NCBI RefSeq assembly: GCF_003583765.1
Contig: NZ_QXQA01000018.1
Location: forward strand, 1 to 64,000
DNA from: Paenibacillus nanensis
GTDB taxonomy: Bacteria > Bacillota > Bacilli > Paenibacillales > Paenibacillaceae
Reading direction: 5' to 3'
DNA length: 64,000 nt
Positions 6,756 through 15,831 of this stretch are shown here, in pieces. How positions within the stretch are numbered: the stretch's first letter is position 1; each line of letters starts with the position of its first letter. The notes beneath the pieces were generated by a model. The model worked only from the letters and a program-made list of their open reading frames with translations, ran no database searches and was not told the DNA's origin. The position numbers were made by a program, and so were the translations under genes.

Positions 6756-9700
6756 ATGTACGCAAGTATCAAGAGGCAGCGACGAAAGCTCGGCAAGCGG
6801 CTTATCGCCATAACGCTTGCGGCGACTATGCTGATCGCTGCGCCGCTGCAAGCGGCAGCGCAATCGGAAGGCGCGAAGCAGCTGAGCCTGATTGAGGAAG
6901 CGTTCCAGCCGCTGCTCGAGGATTTGGAGTTCGAAGCTGAGGCTCCGGTTGCAGAGGAAGGGGAAGAGCCGCCGGCCAATGAAGGGGTTGAGGAGCCGGC
7001 AGCGGACGGCAAGTCTCTGGAAATCCCGGTCCTCAACCCGCTGAAGCCGTATACGAACAGCAAGTCGCTGGTTATCGAGGGGACCTCCATCCAAGGTGCG
7101 AGGGTTACGGTTTGGGTTAGAAAGTATTCCGATTCCTATAGAGGCGGAACGGCCACGGCCGACGAGAACGGATATTTCCAAGTTCCGATTACCGTATCCT
7201 CGGAAGGTCCGTATTCGTTTTATGCCCTCGCTCAATATAGTGACGGGAGTGTAAGCCCCGCGTCACTGCCGGTTCATACGGAAATCGATATTTCGGCCCC
7301 GGAGGACCCGATGGAAGGCAAATGGATTTCGCCAAATGCCTCCCAGATCGAGGTTAGCTGGAAAGCGCCGTACAAGCCGGAATATCCCGTCCTCTATCAC
7401 ATTCACCGGAATGGCGTCAAGGTGGGGGAAACGTCGCTGCTCTATTTCCTAGACGAAGGTCTGAGTGAAGGGACGATATACGAGTACGAGGTATATGGCG
7501 TCGATGCCGCAGGCAATCTTTCCGATGCCCTCGAAATTACGGCGACAACGACCAGAAGCGATATTCAACGGGTAAGCTCGCCCGAGGCAGGTGTAATCCG
7601 CGGGACGGCGATCAGTCCGGACGGAAAGACGGTAGCTTTCGTAGAGGAAAAAGATTCGAAGTACGTACTTCATGTCAAGTACGCCGATGAGCAGGAGGAG
7701 CATCTAGTTGAGACGGAAGTTGGAGGACCGTTCTACGATATTCAATTTAGTGAAGATGGCCGCTACACATTATTCAGTGCGCAGACGGAAGGGTACGACC
7801 ATTACACGGAGCATGTTTTCAGTTATGACCGGTCGACGAGACTGCTTAGCCAGATAACAGAAGGTCCGGAGAGCACCTATATGTTTCAGGCGAGGGAGGA
7901 CGGCCGGTATATCGTATATTTACAAGACAGTGAAAATTACGGAGATCCCGACATCCTGATGAGCTATGATCTGAACAGTAATTCCCGCACGCAGTTACCG
8001 CTGCCGGAACCATGGGGTGATAGGGCGGTAGTTAAAGGAGTATCCGCAGATGCACGGTATATGCTGTATGCATTGCCTCTGCCGGAAACCGGTGAAGGCG
8101 GCGATACCGAATTATATCGTCATTCGTTTGATACCGGCGAAACAATTCTCCTATCGGAGGCCTTTCCCGATACGGAAATCAGTTTGTCCGCCGATGGGAA
8201 GACGGCTGTTTATGAGGATAACGGCATTATTTATTTTTATGCCTTAGAGACAAACGAGCATACGGAACTCATTCGAAATGACAGCAAGTTCAAATATAGG
8301 ATGCCGGTCATCAGCGCAGACGGCAGCACCGCCGTTTTCCGCTTCGAAGACCTAACGCCAACGAAGGACACAAGCGTCAGCAACGACGGCTTGAGATGGT
8401 TGAATTTGACGACAGGAGAATTAGGGGAAAGCTTCATTCACCCTGGATATGAAATCGAGGATTACAGCTGGCATATCGATGCCAAGGGGGCAAAGCTGAT
8501 CTATGATGCGGAGGATGTAACGCGCCGAAATGAATACGGCTGGTTTCCATCCGCGGCCTATGTCTACTGCATGGGCGGCGTCTGTTCGGACGTTCCTCCC
8601 GATGAGGGAGCGGCTATCGATTCCTTTACTTGGAAGGCGGCGGTAACGGGAAGCGAGGCGGAGCTTGGCAGCGAAATTACGTTCCTTATGGAGGGAGCGG
8701 CAGGCATGCAGTCGCATGCGGTCGTTTCATACAAAGCATGGATGCCGGATTATACGGGGACGGAGGAGCGAACGTCAACGGTAGCGCTTGCCGAAGCATC
8801 GGAAGGTGTGTACCAAGGCGTCTTCAAGCTTGAAGAAGGCATTCAAGAGCTGACGGCGATTAAGGCAATAGCGGAGAAGGACGGGAAACAGGCGGAGGAG
8901 CAAGCCTCCAGGCTTCCGATTAAAGTGAGCGGACGACTGGACATTACGCTTACGGCGAGCGACCCGGCGGACTTGGAAGGCGCCATGCTGGTCGGATGGA
9001 GCGAAGCGAAACAATCGGGCAACCGGTCGACCGCTATTGATGGAACGAGCCTGCAGCTGCCGCTTCAAGCAAGCGACGATTACCAACTGCGGCTTCTTGA
9101 CGCTCAGGGCGGCAAGCTTGCGCAAAGCGGATTGGAACCGATCGTCATCCGAAACGGGGTTGCCGATACTTATTCCATGAGCGTGCAAATACCGGCAGCC
9201 ATGGAAGTGCTGGTGACGAACGCCGATGGCGATAGGATGCCGAATATTCCGTTAGTTTTGAGCGATCCCGTGACAAAAAAGACGCTTTCCGCCGCCGCAA
9301 CGGACTCCGAGGGGCGCGCCGCATTCGCTTATGGTTACGTTGGAGAGGATGTTTCCATTACAGCGGAGGTTTGGCGTCCGTATATAACTCCCGATGTTCA
9401 AACCGTTACGCTGGGAAAAAACACGAAGGTGCAGATTGTCGTTCAAAATTTGAACGGCACGGTGAGCGGCACAGTCCGGGACGAAAGCGGTAAACCCGTT
9501 GCGGGCGCAACCGTTATGGTTACACAGCCGGGATTCACCAAGACGGCCGTGACCGATTCGCTCGGAACATACAAAATGATTGCTCCGCGCGGCACGTCAA
9601 CGATTGAAGCCTATCAGACCGAAACGCCGTTTCTTAGAAGCAGGGGCTATGAACAGATTTCTGTTAGCGAACGAGTGACCAAAGACATGACGTTGTTCAG

Positions 9701-12700
9701 CAACTCGAATGGCCATGTCGACATCAAGCTGTACAGTAAGCTGATCGATACCGATTGGGAGCAAATCGAGCTGAATCGTAGCGCTCTGCAAAGCTACCGG
9801 CTGCAGGTTACCGGTGAGAAAAATCGTCCCGTCTCTTATAAAGTTACAACTAACCGGATATTATTCGTAGCAGATCCAGGAGAGACGCTTAACTTGTGCA
9901 TTTCGAAACTTGCCGGAAACGAGCAGCAAGGCGATTGCGAATCCGTTCGGCTGGACGACCAACGGAAAGGAGCTGTTGAGCTCCGGTTAATGGAGTCGTC
10001 TGCGATAACGGGAAAGGTTGTCTTTGATCCGAAGCGGTTCTATTCCGTTTCCGTATTGGTGCAGCCGATCGACGATTCCGGCAAACGGATCGGCGGCAGC
10101 GCGTACCAAGTAACTGAGGATTTCAAGCTGTCTGTCCCGAAGGCCGGCCGTTACGCGGTTGAGTTTACCGGCAGACCGAGATCGAGTGATATAAAGTCGG
10201 TTAAGGTATATAAAGAAGTTGAGGTAGGCGAAGAACAATTCATCGAGCTGGGTGAAGTCGAGATTAAGGAGGGCGGCCTGTTTGTCGGCCGGGCGAACTT
10301 TCTGACCTCATCGCTAGCGGAGGTGCTGGCCGGAGGAACGTTCACGCTGAGAGGCAGTTACAAAAACGAGACCGGAAGAGGGCTAGCCGATTCGGAGATT
10401 ATCCTAGTCATTCCTTCAGGGACGTCCCTTATTGACGACAGCGTGATTCATAATGGTATAGCGGTTACGCCCGAGAAACGCAGCGACGCTGAATACGCCA
10501 TACATGTGGGCAATATGGCAAACGGACAGATCGGTGCCTTCAGCTATAAGCTGCGCGTCGATTCGGACGCTGCGGAGCATGTTAGAGCCGAAGCGCGAAT
10601 TGCATTTACATTCGGTGAAGATGGCGCTCGGATGGAGGAAACGATCGGCACGACGCTGCTGAGAGTGACTAAAGTTACGATCAGCGCGCCGGATCGAATC
10701 TCCCGATTGACGTTCGAGGTAAGCGGCCGCGCTCCTGCAGGCAGTAAAGTTCTGATCTACGACCAGGGGCATTTGCTTGGGGAAGCTGAGGCATCTACCG
10801 GAGGATACTATGCAAGGAATGTTACAATCGAGGATATTCCGCTGAATCCGTATCACGCGCTAAAAGCGATAGCGGTTCATAACGGCGCGGAAATGCATTC
10901 CGAGGAGCTTATTGTTCAACACGATCCCGCGCATCCGCAGCCGGTTGAGCTGACCGTCTTTCAAGGAGAGACCAAGAGGACAGTTGATATTACGAAAGGA
11001 AAGCTTCGTTTGAGCATGCAGTTGGACGATAGAGATCCGCTCATGTTCGCGCTCAAATTCAATGAGCCGGATAAAGTCGAAAATGTCGTCATTTATTCGG
11101 GCAAACACGGATTTCCCGCAACTTACGACGCTAAGAAAAAACTATTTTACGCGGCGCAGCCGCCTCCAATCCAGGTGATTGCCGAACCGATTTCGGTCAC
11201 ATACGACCTCAAACCGGATCCGTTCCGGCCGTCGGATATGACAAATGATGAAATAGCGGAGGCGCTGTACGAGGCGCTGCCGAGGCCGATGCAGGAATGG
11301 AAGACTGAGGTCGTTCCGCCAGACGGCTCGGCAGCATCAATAACGAGCTCCCGGATATCCGGCCCGACCGTTCTTATCGGTTCCAGCTCGAATTCGGCTG
11401 CCAAAGGCAAAGTCAGTGTCGGGGCCGAGGATGTTCCGAACTTTGTGCCGGATCCGCTTAAGCCGGGACAGCCGCCTGTCTATAATTTAAGCTACAGTAT
11501 CAAAAATAGGGGCGACGGCGGGATGACCGTTCATTTGGAGTTTATCGTGCCGAACGACCAAGCCGCAGCGATGGGTTATGCCAGCCTGATCAACAAAAGC
11601 GGCAAGTTTACAAAAATTGATATGTCGCTTGAAGCTAATTTGGAGGGCGTCTCGGATCTATACGATGTGATTGAGTCCGCGCTGGAATACCAGGATACCT
11701 ATGATGAGATTAGCGACTTGCTTCATAAAGTGGAGACGGCGGACTGCATGCCCATGGACAGAATCAAGTATCATGCGCGGGAAGCCGAGGAGCTGATCGA
11801 TCATTTGTCCACGGATCTGGTTTTGGTCTACACGCTTCAAATCGTTGGAATCGCAACAGCCGCGAGCGGCGTGGGCGTCCTTGCGGGACTTGGAATCGCC
11901 GCACTCAGCATGGTATTGGAAGAAGCGCTTGAGCAGCAATGGGAAGAAGTCTATGACAAATTCAAAAACAATTTAGAAGCGGATATTAAAGCGGCGCTGG
12001 AATCGCCGGAATGCAAAACGGACGATGATCCGACGGACCCGCCGACGAAGCCGGAGCCGCCGACTAACGCTCCGGTGCCCGGAGATTTAATCGGGTTGCC
12101 GACTTGGATTTTCGACCCGAGCGGTTATGTGTTCGAAGCCGTTCCTTCGAATCGGCTGGAGGGCGTAACGGCAACGGTTATGGAAAAGGACCCGTCTACG
12201 GGGGAATATCATTATTGGAATGCGGAGTGGTTTGACCAGCAAAATCCGCAGATTACGGGTTCGAACGGACGCTATGGCTGGGACGTTCCGGTCGGAACAT
12301 GGCAGGTTGAATACCGGAAGGAAGGCTACGAGCCGGCGCAGAGCGCGGAGCTTGTGGTACTGCCGCCGCATTTCGACGTCAATATTCCGATGGTATCGTT
12401 GGCGCCTCCGACAGTGGAAAGCATCTATTCGCAGGATCAAGATTTCTTGATCGAATTCAGCAAGTACATGGTGCCCGCAACGGTTACGGCGGATAAGCTG
12501 AAGCTTATGCGAGGGGGCGAACAGCTGCCGTTCACGATCGAGCCTGCCAACGCCGAGGCGGATCTGGAGGGACGCACGTTCGCGAGCGCGTACCGCATCA
12601 AAGTGACGTCGCCGCTTTCAGAAGGCGATATCGTTACGGTTACTGTAGATCCGGCCGTGTTCAGCTACGCACAGGTGCCGATGCTGCAGCCGTACACCGC

Positions 12701-13919
12701 CGACGTAACCGTGACTATAGGGACTTCTGTTCCGGAGGACGTCGTCCGTGATATTCAACTGATCAGCGGGACGGATGGTGTCGGATTGATTTGGTCCGAA
12801 GAAGAGCGGGATTTGGTCCGGCATCTGAAAGCATACTGGAAGTCAGACGCTTCCGATCTATGGCTCGAGCTGGAAATTCCGACAGGCGTCGGCACGTATT
12901 GGTTCGGTGGGTTGAATGCCGGGGAGTCTTACACATTCCGTCTAGTTACCGTCGATTTGAACGGAAATGAATCCGAGGGGGTTACAATTTACGGCAAGCC
13001 GATTGGAGACGAGACGCCGGAAGACCGTACGCCTCCGGGAGATGTATCGGAGTTCGCCGCAGCGGCTGACAACAGCGGGTTAAAGCTGACGTGGAAAGAC
13101 CCGTCCGATGATGATTTTTACCGCGTTCTGCTGCAACTGCGGAGGGTCGGCGATGATCAAGGAAAGACGATTTATGTCGAGAAGGGCGCTCAAACCTATA
13201 CATTCACGGAGCTAGATGCCGGAACATACGAGGTGAGGGCTGCCGCAGAAGATTTGAACGGCAATGCATCAGCCGGTGTTGAGAAAGTAATCGATGTGCC
13301 AGCCTCTACGCCGGTTTCCGAAAGCCCTCATCCCGCGAATATTTCAATCGCGAACAACTTGTCCGGAAGGCTCGATACGATTACGGTTACAGGATTGAAG
13401 GCAGGAGACCTCATATCGGTATACCGTACGGCAGACGACGCCGACAAGCTGGGCGAGGCGACGGTTGCGGAAGGCCAGACGTCGGCGATTGTCAAAGTGC
13501 TGCAATTAGGAGCCGAGTCGGGACAGGTATACGTTTCTGTCACCAGCCTCGGGAAACTGGAGAGCGCCCGCGTGGTCAAAGCGTACAGCGCGGAACCTGG
13601 GTTGTCGGACGGCGTTGCGCCCGTGACCAAATTCAGACTTATCCCGGTCTATGCGATGACCAACACCGGCAGACCGTACATTAAAGGCTTCACGGTATCA
13701 TTGCTGGCGCTCGACAATGAGGAGGGCAGCGGCGTGAGTACAACGCAATACCGAATTAACGGAGGTGGCTGGATGGTTTATACCGCGCCGTTCGAAATTA
13801 CGGCCGGTATTGCAAAAACCGTCGAATATTTCAGTACGGATCATGCCGGCAACTCGGAGATGCCTATCAATACAATGGATTTTGTAAAAGGGACCTTTGA
13901 GGGAGCTGGCAGCTACTAA
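6756..13919 (+). CDS. Giant secreted multidomain protein (2387 aa)
   Basis: ATG 6756 follows AGGGTGA by 8 nt and opens a clear signal peptide (basic KRQRRKLGKR, hydrophobic core, cleavage after QAAAQ or nearby); the longer frame from 6603 lacks this. Domains in order: acidic linker (35-85), Ig-like and FN3 domains (90-260), a TolB/PD40-type beta-propeller (270-620; repeated SPDGKTVAF, SEDGRYTLF, SADGKTAVY), more beta-sandwich domains, a CarboxypepD_reg-like fold near residue 900 (SGTVRDESGKPVAGATV), a helical/Gly-rich stretch near 1640-1720, then FN3 modules (2000-2220) and an OmpL47-like terminal domain (YRINGGGWMVYTAPFEI). No SLH, LPXTG or transmembrane anchor is seen, so it is probably released or held by partners. 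Exact function unknown; adhesion, polymer binding or matrix roles fit. Confidence 0.85.
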   Translation: MYASIKRQRRKLGKRLIAITLAATMLIAAPLQAAAQSEGAKQLSLIEEAFQPLLEDLEFEAEAPVAEEGEEPPANEGVEEPAADGKSLEIPVLNPLKPYTNSKSLVIEGTSIQGARVTVWVRKYSDSYRGGTATADENGYFQVPITVSSEGPYSFYALAQYSDGSVSPASLPVHTEIDISAPEDPMEGKWISPNASQIEVSWKAPYKPEYPVLYHIHRNGVKVGETSLLYFLDEGLSEGTIYEYEVYGVDAAGNLSDALEITATTTRSDIQRVSSPEAGVIRGTAISPDGKTVAFVEEKDSKYVLHVKYADEQEEHLVETEVGGPFYDIQFSEDGRYTLFSAQTEGYDHYTEHVFSYDRSTRLLSQITEGPESTYMFQAREDGRYIVYLQDSENYGDPDILMSYDLNSNSRTQLPLPEPWGDRAVVKGVSADARYMLYALPLPETGEGGDTELYRHSFDTGETILLSEAFPDTEISLSADGKTAVYEDNGIIYFYALETNEHTELIRNDSKFKYRMPVISADGSTAVFRFEDLTPTKDTSVSNDGLRWLNLTTGELGESFIHPGYEIEDYSWHIDAKGAKLIYDAEDVTRRNEYGWFPSAAYVYCMGGVCSDVPPDEGAAIDSFTWKAAVTGSEAELGSEITFLMEGAAGMQSHAVVSYKAWMPDYTGTEERTSTVALAEASEGVYQGVFKLEEGIQELTAIKAIAEKDGKQAEEQASRLPIKVSGRLDITLTASDPADLEGAMLVGWSEAKQSGNRSTAIDGTSLQLPLQASDDYQLRLLDAQGGKLAQSGLEPIVIRNGVADTYSMSVQIPAAMEVLVTNADGDRMPNIPLVLSDPVTKKTLSAAATDSEGRAAFAYGYVGEDVSITAEVWRPYITPDVQTVTLGKNTKVQIVVQNLNGTVSGTVRDESGKPVAGATVMVTQPGFTKTAVTDSLGTYKMIAPRGTSTIEAYQTETPFLRSRGYEQISVSERVTKDMTLFSNSNGHVDIKLYSKLIDTDWEQIELNRSALQSYRLQVTGEKNRPVSYKVTTNRILFVADPGETLNLCISKLAGNEQQGDCESVRLDDQRKGAVELRLMESSAITGKVVFDPKRFYSVSVLVQPIDDSGKRIGGSAYQVTEDFKLSVPKAGRYAVEFTGRPRSSDIKSVKVYKEVEVGEEQFIELGEVEIKEGGLFVGRANFLTSSLAEVLAGGTFTLRGSYKNETGRGLADSEIILVIPSGTSLIDDSVIHNGIAVTPEKRSDAEYAIHVGNMANGQIGAFSYKLRVDSDAAEHVRAEARIAFTFGEDGARMEETIGTTLLRVTKVTISAPDRISRLTFEVSGRAPAGSKVLIYDQGHLLGEAEASTGGYYARNVTIEDIPLNPYHALKAIAVHNGAEMHSEELIVQHDPAHPQPVELTVFQGETKRTVDITKGKLRLSMQLDDRDPLMFALKFNEPDKVENVVIYSGKHGFPATYDAKKKLFYAAQPPPIQVIAEPISVTYDLKPDPFRPSDMTNDEIAEALYEALPRPMQEWKTEVVPPDGSAASITSSRISGPTVLIGSSSNSAAKGKVSVGAEDVPNFVPDPLKPGQPPVYNLSYSIKNRGDGGMTVHLEFIVPNDQAAAMGYASLINKSGKFTKIDMSLEANLEGVSDLYDVIESALEYQDTYDEISDLLHKVETADCMPMDRIKYHAREAEELIDHLSTDLVLVYTLQIVGIATAASGVGVLAGLGIAALSMVLEEALEQQWEEVYDKFKNNLEADIKAALESPECKTDDDPTDPPTKPEPPTNAPVPGDLIGLPTWIFDPSGYVFEAVPSNRLEGVTATVMEKDPSTGEYHYWNAEWFDQQNPQITGSNGRYGWDVPVGTWQVEYRKEGYEPAQSAELVVLPPHFDVNIPMVSLAPPTVESIYSQDQDFLIEFSKYMVPATVTADKLKLMRGGEQLPFTIEPANAEADLEGRTFASAYRIKVTSPLSEGDIVTVTVDPAVFSYAQVPMLQPYTADVTVTIGTSVPEDVVRDIQLISGTDGVGLIWSEEERDLVRHLKAYWKSDASDLWLELEIPTGVGTYWFGGLNAGESYTFRLVTVDLNGNESEGVTIYGKPIGDETPEDRTPPGDVSEFAAAADNSGLKLTWKDPSDDDFYRVLLQLRRVGDDQGKTIYVEKGAQTYTFTELDAGTYEVRAAAEDLNGNASAGVEKVIDVPASTPVSESPHPANISIANNLSGRLDTITVTGLKAGDLISVYRTADDADKLGEATVAEGQTSAIVKVLQLGAESGQVYVSVTSLGKLESARVVKAYSAEPGLSDGVAPVTKFRLIPVYAMTNTGRPYIKGFTVSLLALDNEEGSGVSTTQYRINGGGWMVYTAPFEITAGIAKTVEYFSTDHAGNSEMPINTMDFVKGTFEGAGSY

Positions 13920-13977
13920 GCCTTCATGGTTTGTCGACAGCTTTAGGCAGGAAATCGCGGGAAGAGGGGGAGAGAGA

Positions 13978-14130
13978 ATGGAAGAGCTCTGCAATGGTCA
14001 CGAGGCCTCTGCCAAAAAAACGTGGTCAAAACCGGTTCTGGAAGTATTGTCCGTAAGGGATACGGCATTTTGCGAATATGTGTTCAATCCGGATACAGGG
14101 TTTTATCAGGAAGTGTGCTGGCCTTCGTAA
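13978..14130 (+). CDS. RiPP precursor-like small peptide (paeninodin/lasso-type leader)
   Basis: 50 aa. ATG 13978 has GGGGGAG 5 nt upstream, 58 bp after the giant gene and before the next terminator, so it is probably cotranscribed with it. Residues 13-29 (KKTWSKPVLEVLSVRDT) match the leader pattern of Firmicutes lasso precursors (aromatic-x-x-P-x-L ... Thr near -2). A cut after A30 would free a 20-aa core with Cys at core 2 and 17 and Asp at core 9, the right spacing for a 9-residue macrolactam plus one disulfide. Against this, core residue 1 would be Phe, not the usual Gly/Ala/Ser/Cys, and no lasso cyclase, leader-binding or leader-protease gene is in the window. It may be modified by enzymes elsewhere, be another RiPP class, or be a relic. 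Confidence 0.6.
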   Translation: MEELCNGHEASAKKTWSKPVLEVLSVRDTAFCEYVFNPDTGFYQEVCWPS

Positions 14131-14191
14131 AGTTGACGGAAAGTATTGTACAGTAACAGAGAATTGAAAGTCTAGATGGATTTTTTAATGC

Positions 14192-14226
14192 AGGACGAAG
14201 CGGCGATAGGCCGGCTTCGTCCTTTT
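14192..14226 (+). terminator. Intrinsic terminator after the small peptide gene
   Basis: AGGACGAAGC/GC(T)TTCGTCCT stem closed by GGCGATAGGCC, then TTTTT. It ends the presumed giant-protein/peptide transcript. Confidence 0.88.
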
Positions 14227-14345
14227 TCGTACGAGCAAGCCGGCCATGTTCCCGGTACCAAGCAGAGTTGGTACTATTCGCTCCCATGGTTCGTTGATAT
14301 AGTGAGAGCAAGCTAAGTCTTACTATGAACGAAGAGGTGTGGAGC

Positions 14346-14984
14346 ATGCCAACGATGAACGACATGACAAGCTCGCAAAGCCCAACTTATATTTATATTT
14401 TGCTCACGAATACAGGCACGGTATTTACTCGATTGATCAAATGCTTTACCGGCGCTCCATACAACCATGCGTCCATTTCGTTGGATCCGCAGCTGGCGGA
14501 GCTGTACAGCTTTGGCCGGAAGGAGGCGCGCAATCCGCTGAATGCCGGCTTCGTTCGGGAGGATGTTTATTACGGCACCTACCGTTACTTTCCGAACACC
14601 ACCTGCGAACTGTTGCGGTTGGAAGTGACGGCTCGTCAGAAGGAAGCGGTAAAGGCGGTTATCGATTATTTTAACCGCAATAAGGAGCGTTACTCCTATA
14701 ATTTGCTCGGTCTGCTCGGCGTGCTGTTGAAACGCGACCTGCAAATCGAAAACGCGTGCTTCTGCTCGCAGTTCGTGGCCGAGGTGCTGTCCAAAGGCGG
14801 AGCCGGATTATGGAACGACCGTCCGTCCGCCTTGGTTACGCCGCAGGATTTCCGCCAGCACGGCCGTCTGGAGACGGTATACGAGGGGCGTCTTCACGAC
14901 TATCCGGAGCTTGACAAGCATAAGCTTTATCTTGCTCAAGCGAACAGGTACCATGCCCGCACCGCCGCCTTAAAGGTCAACTGA
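14346..14984 (+). CDS. Permuted papain-like amidase (YiiX/YaeF, NlpC/P60 superfamily)
   Basis: 212 aa, no signal peptide. The catalytic His is in APYNHASISLD (residues about 33-43) and the catalytic Cys in NACFCSQFVAEVL (about 138-150): His before Cys is the circularly permuted order of the C92/YiiX group. These enzymes are thought to hydrolyse amide or acyl bonds (peptidoglycan or lipid derivatives); the substrate here is unknown. ATG 14346 is chosen because GAAGAGGTG is 8 nt upstream. The 3' end overlaps the convergent SIMPL gene by 49 bp. Confidence 0.8.
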   Translation: MPTMNDMTSSQSPTYIYILLTNTGTVFTRLIKCFTGAPYNHASISLDPQLAELYSFGRKEARNPLNAGFVREDVYYGTYRYFPNTTCELLRLEVTARQKEAVKAVIDYFNRNKERYSYNLLGLLGVLLKRDLQIENACFCSQFVAEVLSKGGAGLWNDRPSALVTPQDFRQHGRLETVYEGRLHDYPELDKHKLYLAQANRYHARTAALKVN

Positions 14985-15583
14985 CCGGGCGCGATCGGAG
15001 TCGTCGCCGACATAGCCGCTGCTTTAAAAAGAATCGGCCCGTTATCCGGCGAAATTTCCTCTACTTTGCAAGGCACAGCCGAAAGGGATACGCCAAGCGC
15101 GGCGGCGATGCCGGCAGCTTTCGTTTGAGCGCTGCGAACGGCGGCCTGCAGCGCCTGCGCCGCGAACGCTGCCGCCTCGGAGGAAAGAAACGTGATGTCT
15201 GTGACGGTGTTCGCGCCATGAGCCGTTGCTGTATCGATTACGGTTCCGGCGCCATCGACGCCGCTTAACGCGACTTCCAGCAGATGCGTGACTTTATAGC
15301 CGCGAAATACCTGCCTGCCGTCGACATAATCGTATTGCGGTTCAATGCTGAACGATTCGGTCCTGATGTTCTCGCGCGGAATGCCGAGTCCGACTAGAGC
15401 GTCAATGACCGCGTTCATTTTTTCCGCGTTTTCGTTTTGCGCGGGCAGCACCTCCTTGCCCTCCGTTACGGCTCCCAGCGTAATCAGCGTCCGGTTCGGC
15501 GCCGCCGTCACTTCGCCAGTACCCGTCACCTCAATCGTAAAATCACATGTGCCGCCGCTCTTTCCGTTTAACTCCGGTATCAT
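14936..15583 (-). CDS. SIMPL (DUF541/YggE-like) domain protein
   Basis: About 215 aa from ATG 15583 (GAGAGG 9 nt upstream; ATGs at 15592 and 15616 are less well placed). The whole chain is one SIMPL domain: TIEVTGTGEVTAAPNRTLI at the start, RENIRTESFSIEPQYDY in the middle (residues about 70-87), YKVTHLLEVAL and a C-terminal helix-rich repeat of the fold. No signal peptide is evident, whereas E. coli YggE is periplasmic. Family role is poorly known (oxidative-stress linked). Its last 49 bp overlap the convergent amidase gene. Confidence 0.85.
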   Translation of the reverse strand: MIPELNGKSGGTCDFTIEVTGTGEVTAAPNRTLITLGAVTEGKEVLPAQNENAEKMNAVIDALVGLGIPRENIRTESFSIEPQYDYVDGRQVFRGYKVTHLLEVALSGVDGAGTVIDTATAHGANTVTDITFLSSEAAAFAAQALQAAVRSAQTKAAGIAAALGVSLSAVPCKVEEISPDNGPILFKAAAMSATTPIAPGQLTFKAAVRAWYLFA

Positions 15584-15740
15584 CCCGATCATCCTCTCAT
15601 CGCTTCTATCGACCAAATAATCGCTGCGTATGATTTACATTATGGCCGATGAATGGCCCTCATTCAATGAAAGTGCGCCGGTCATGCAGCTCCTCGACTA
15701 AAGTCCAGCGCTGCGGGGTCCGGAGCAGGAGGACTACCGC

Positions 15741-15827
15741 ATGAACCGGCCATCCTCCCTGCGCCTGTCACGGAGGCCCCTATTCTCTTGTAGAGTTAAA
15801 GCTACAAATCTACAAAGAACAAGGTGA
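15741..15827 (+). CDS. Possible 28-aa Arg-rich leader peptide
   Basis: ATG 15741 has GCAGGAGGAC 6-7 nt upstream, a better ribosome site than most genes here. The frame encodes 28 residues (seven Arg) and stops at TGA 15827, four bases before the GTG start of the membrane protein. The ribosome site AAGGTGA of that gene lies at the end of this frame, so translational coupling or leader-peptide control is possible. Coding potential of so short a frame cannot be judged; it may be chance. Confidence 0.35.
   Translation: MNRPSSLRLSRRPLFSCRVKATNLQRTR
15788..15815 (+). promoter_or_regulatory. Overlapping TTGTAG/CTACAA inverted repeats
   Basis: TTGTAG (15788-15793) can pair with CTACAA at 15802-15807 or, extended as TTGTAGA, with TCTACAA at 15809-15815. 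These are two alternative small hairpins or a tandem operator just before the GTG start at 15832. Confidence 0.45.
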
Positions 15828-15831
15828 TCGC

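Noticed and set aside
14346..14984. Lasso leader peptidase
   Set aside because: The permuted His-Cys order places it in the YiiX group, and a terminator separates it from the peptide gene. A link is only speculation.
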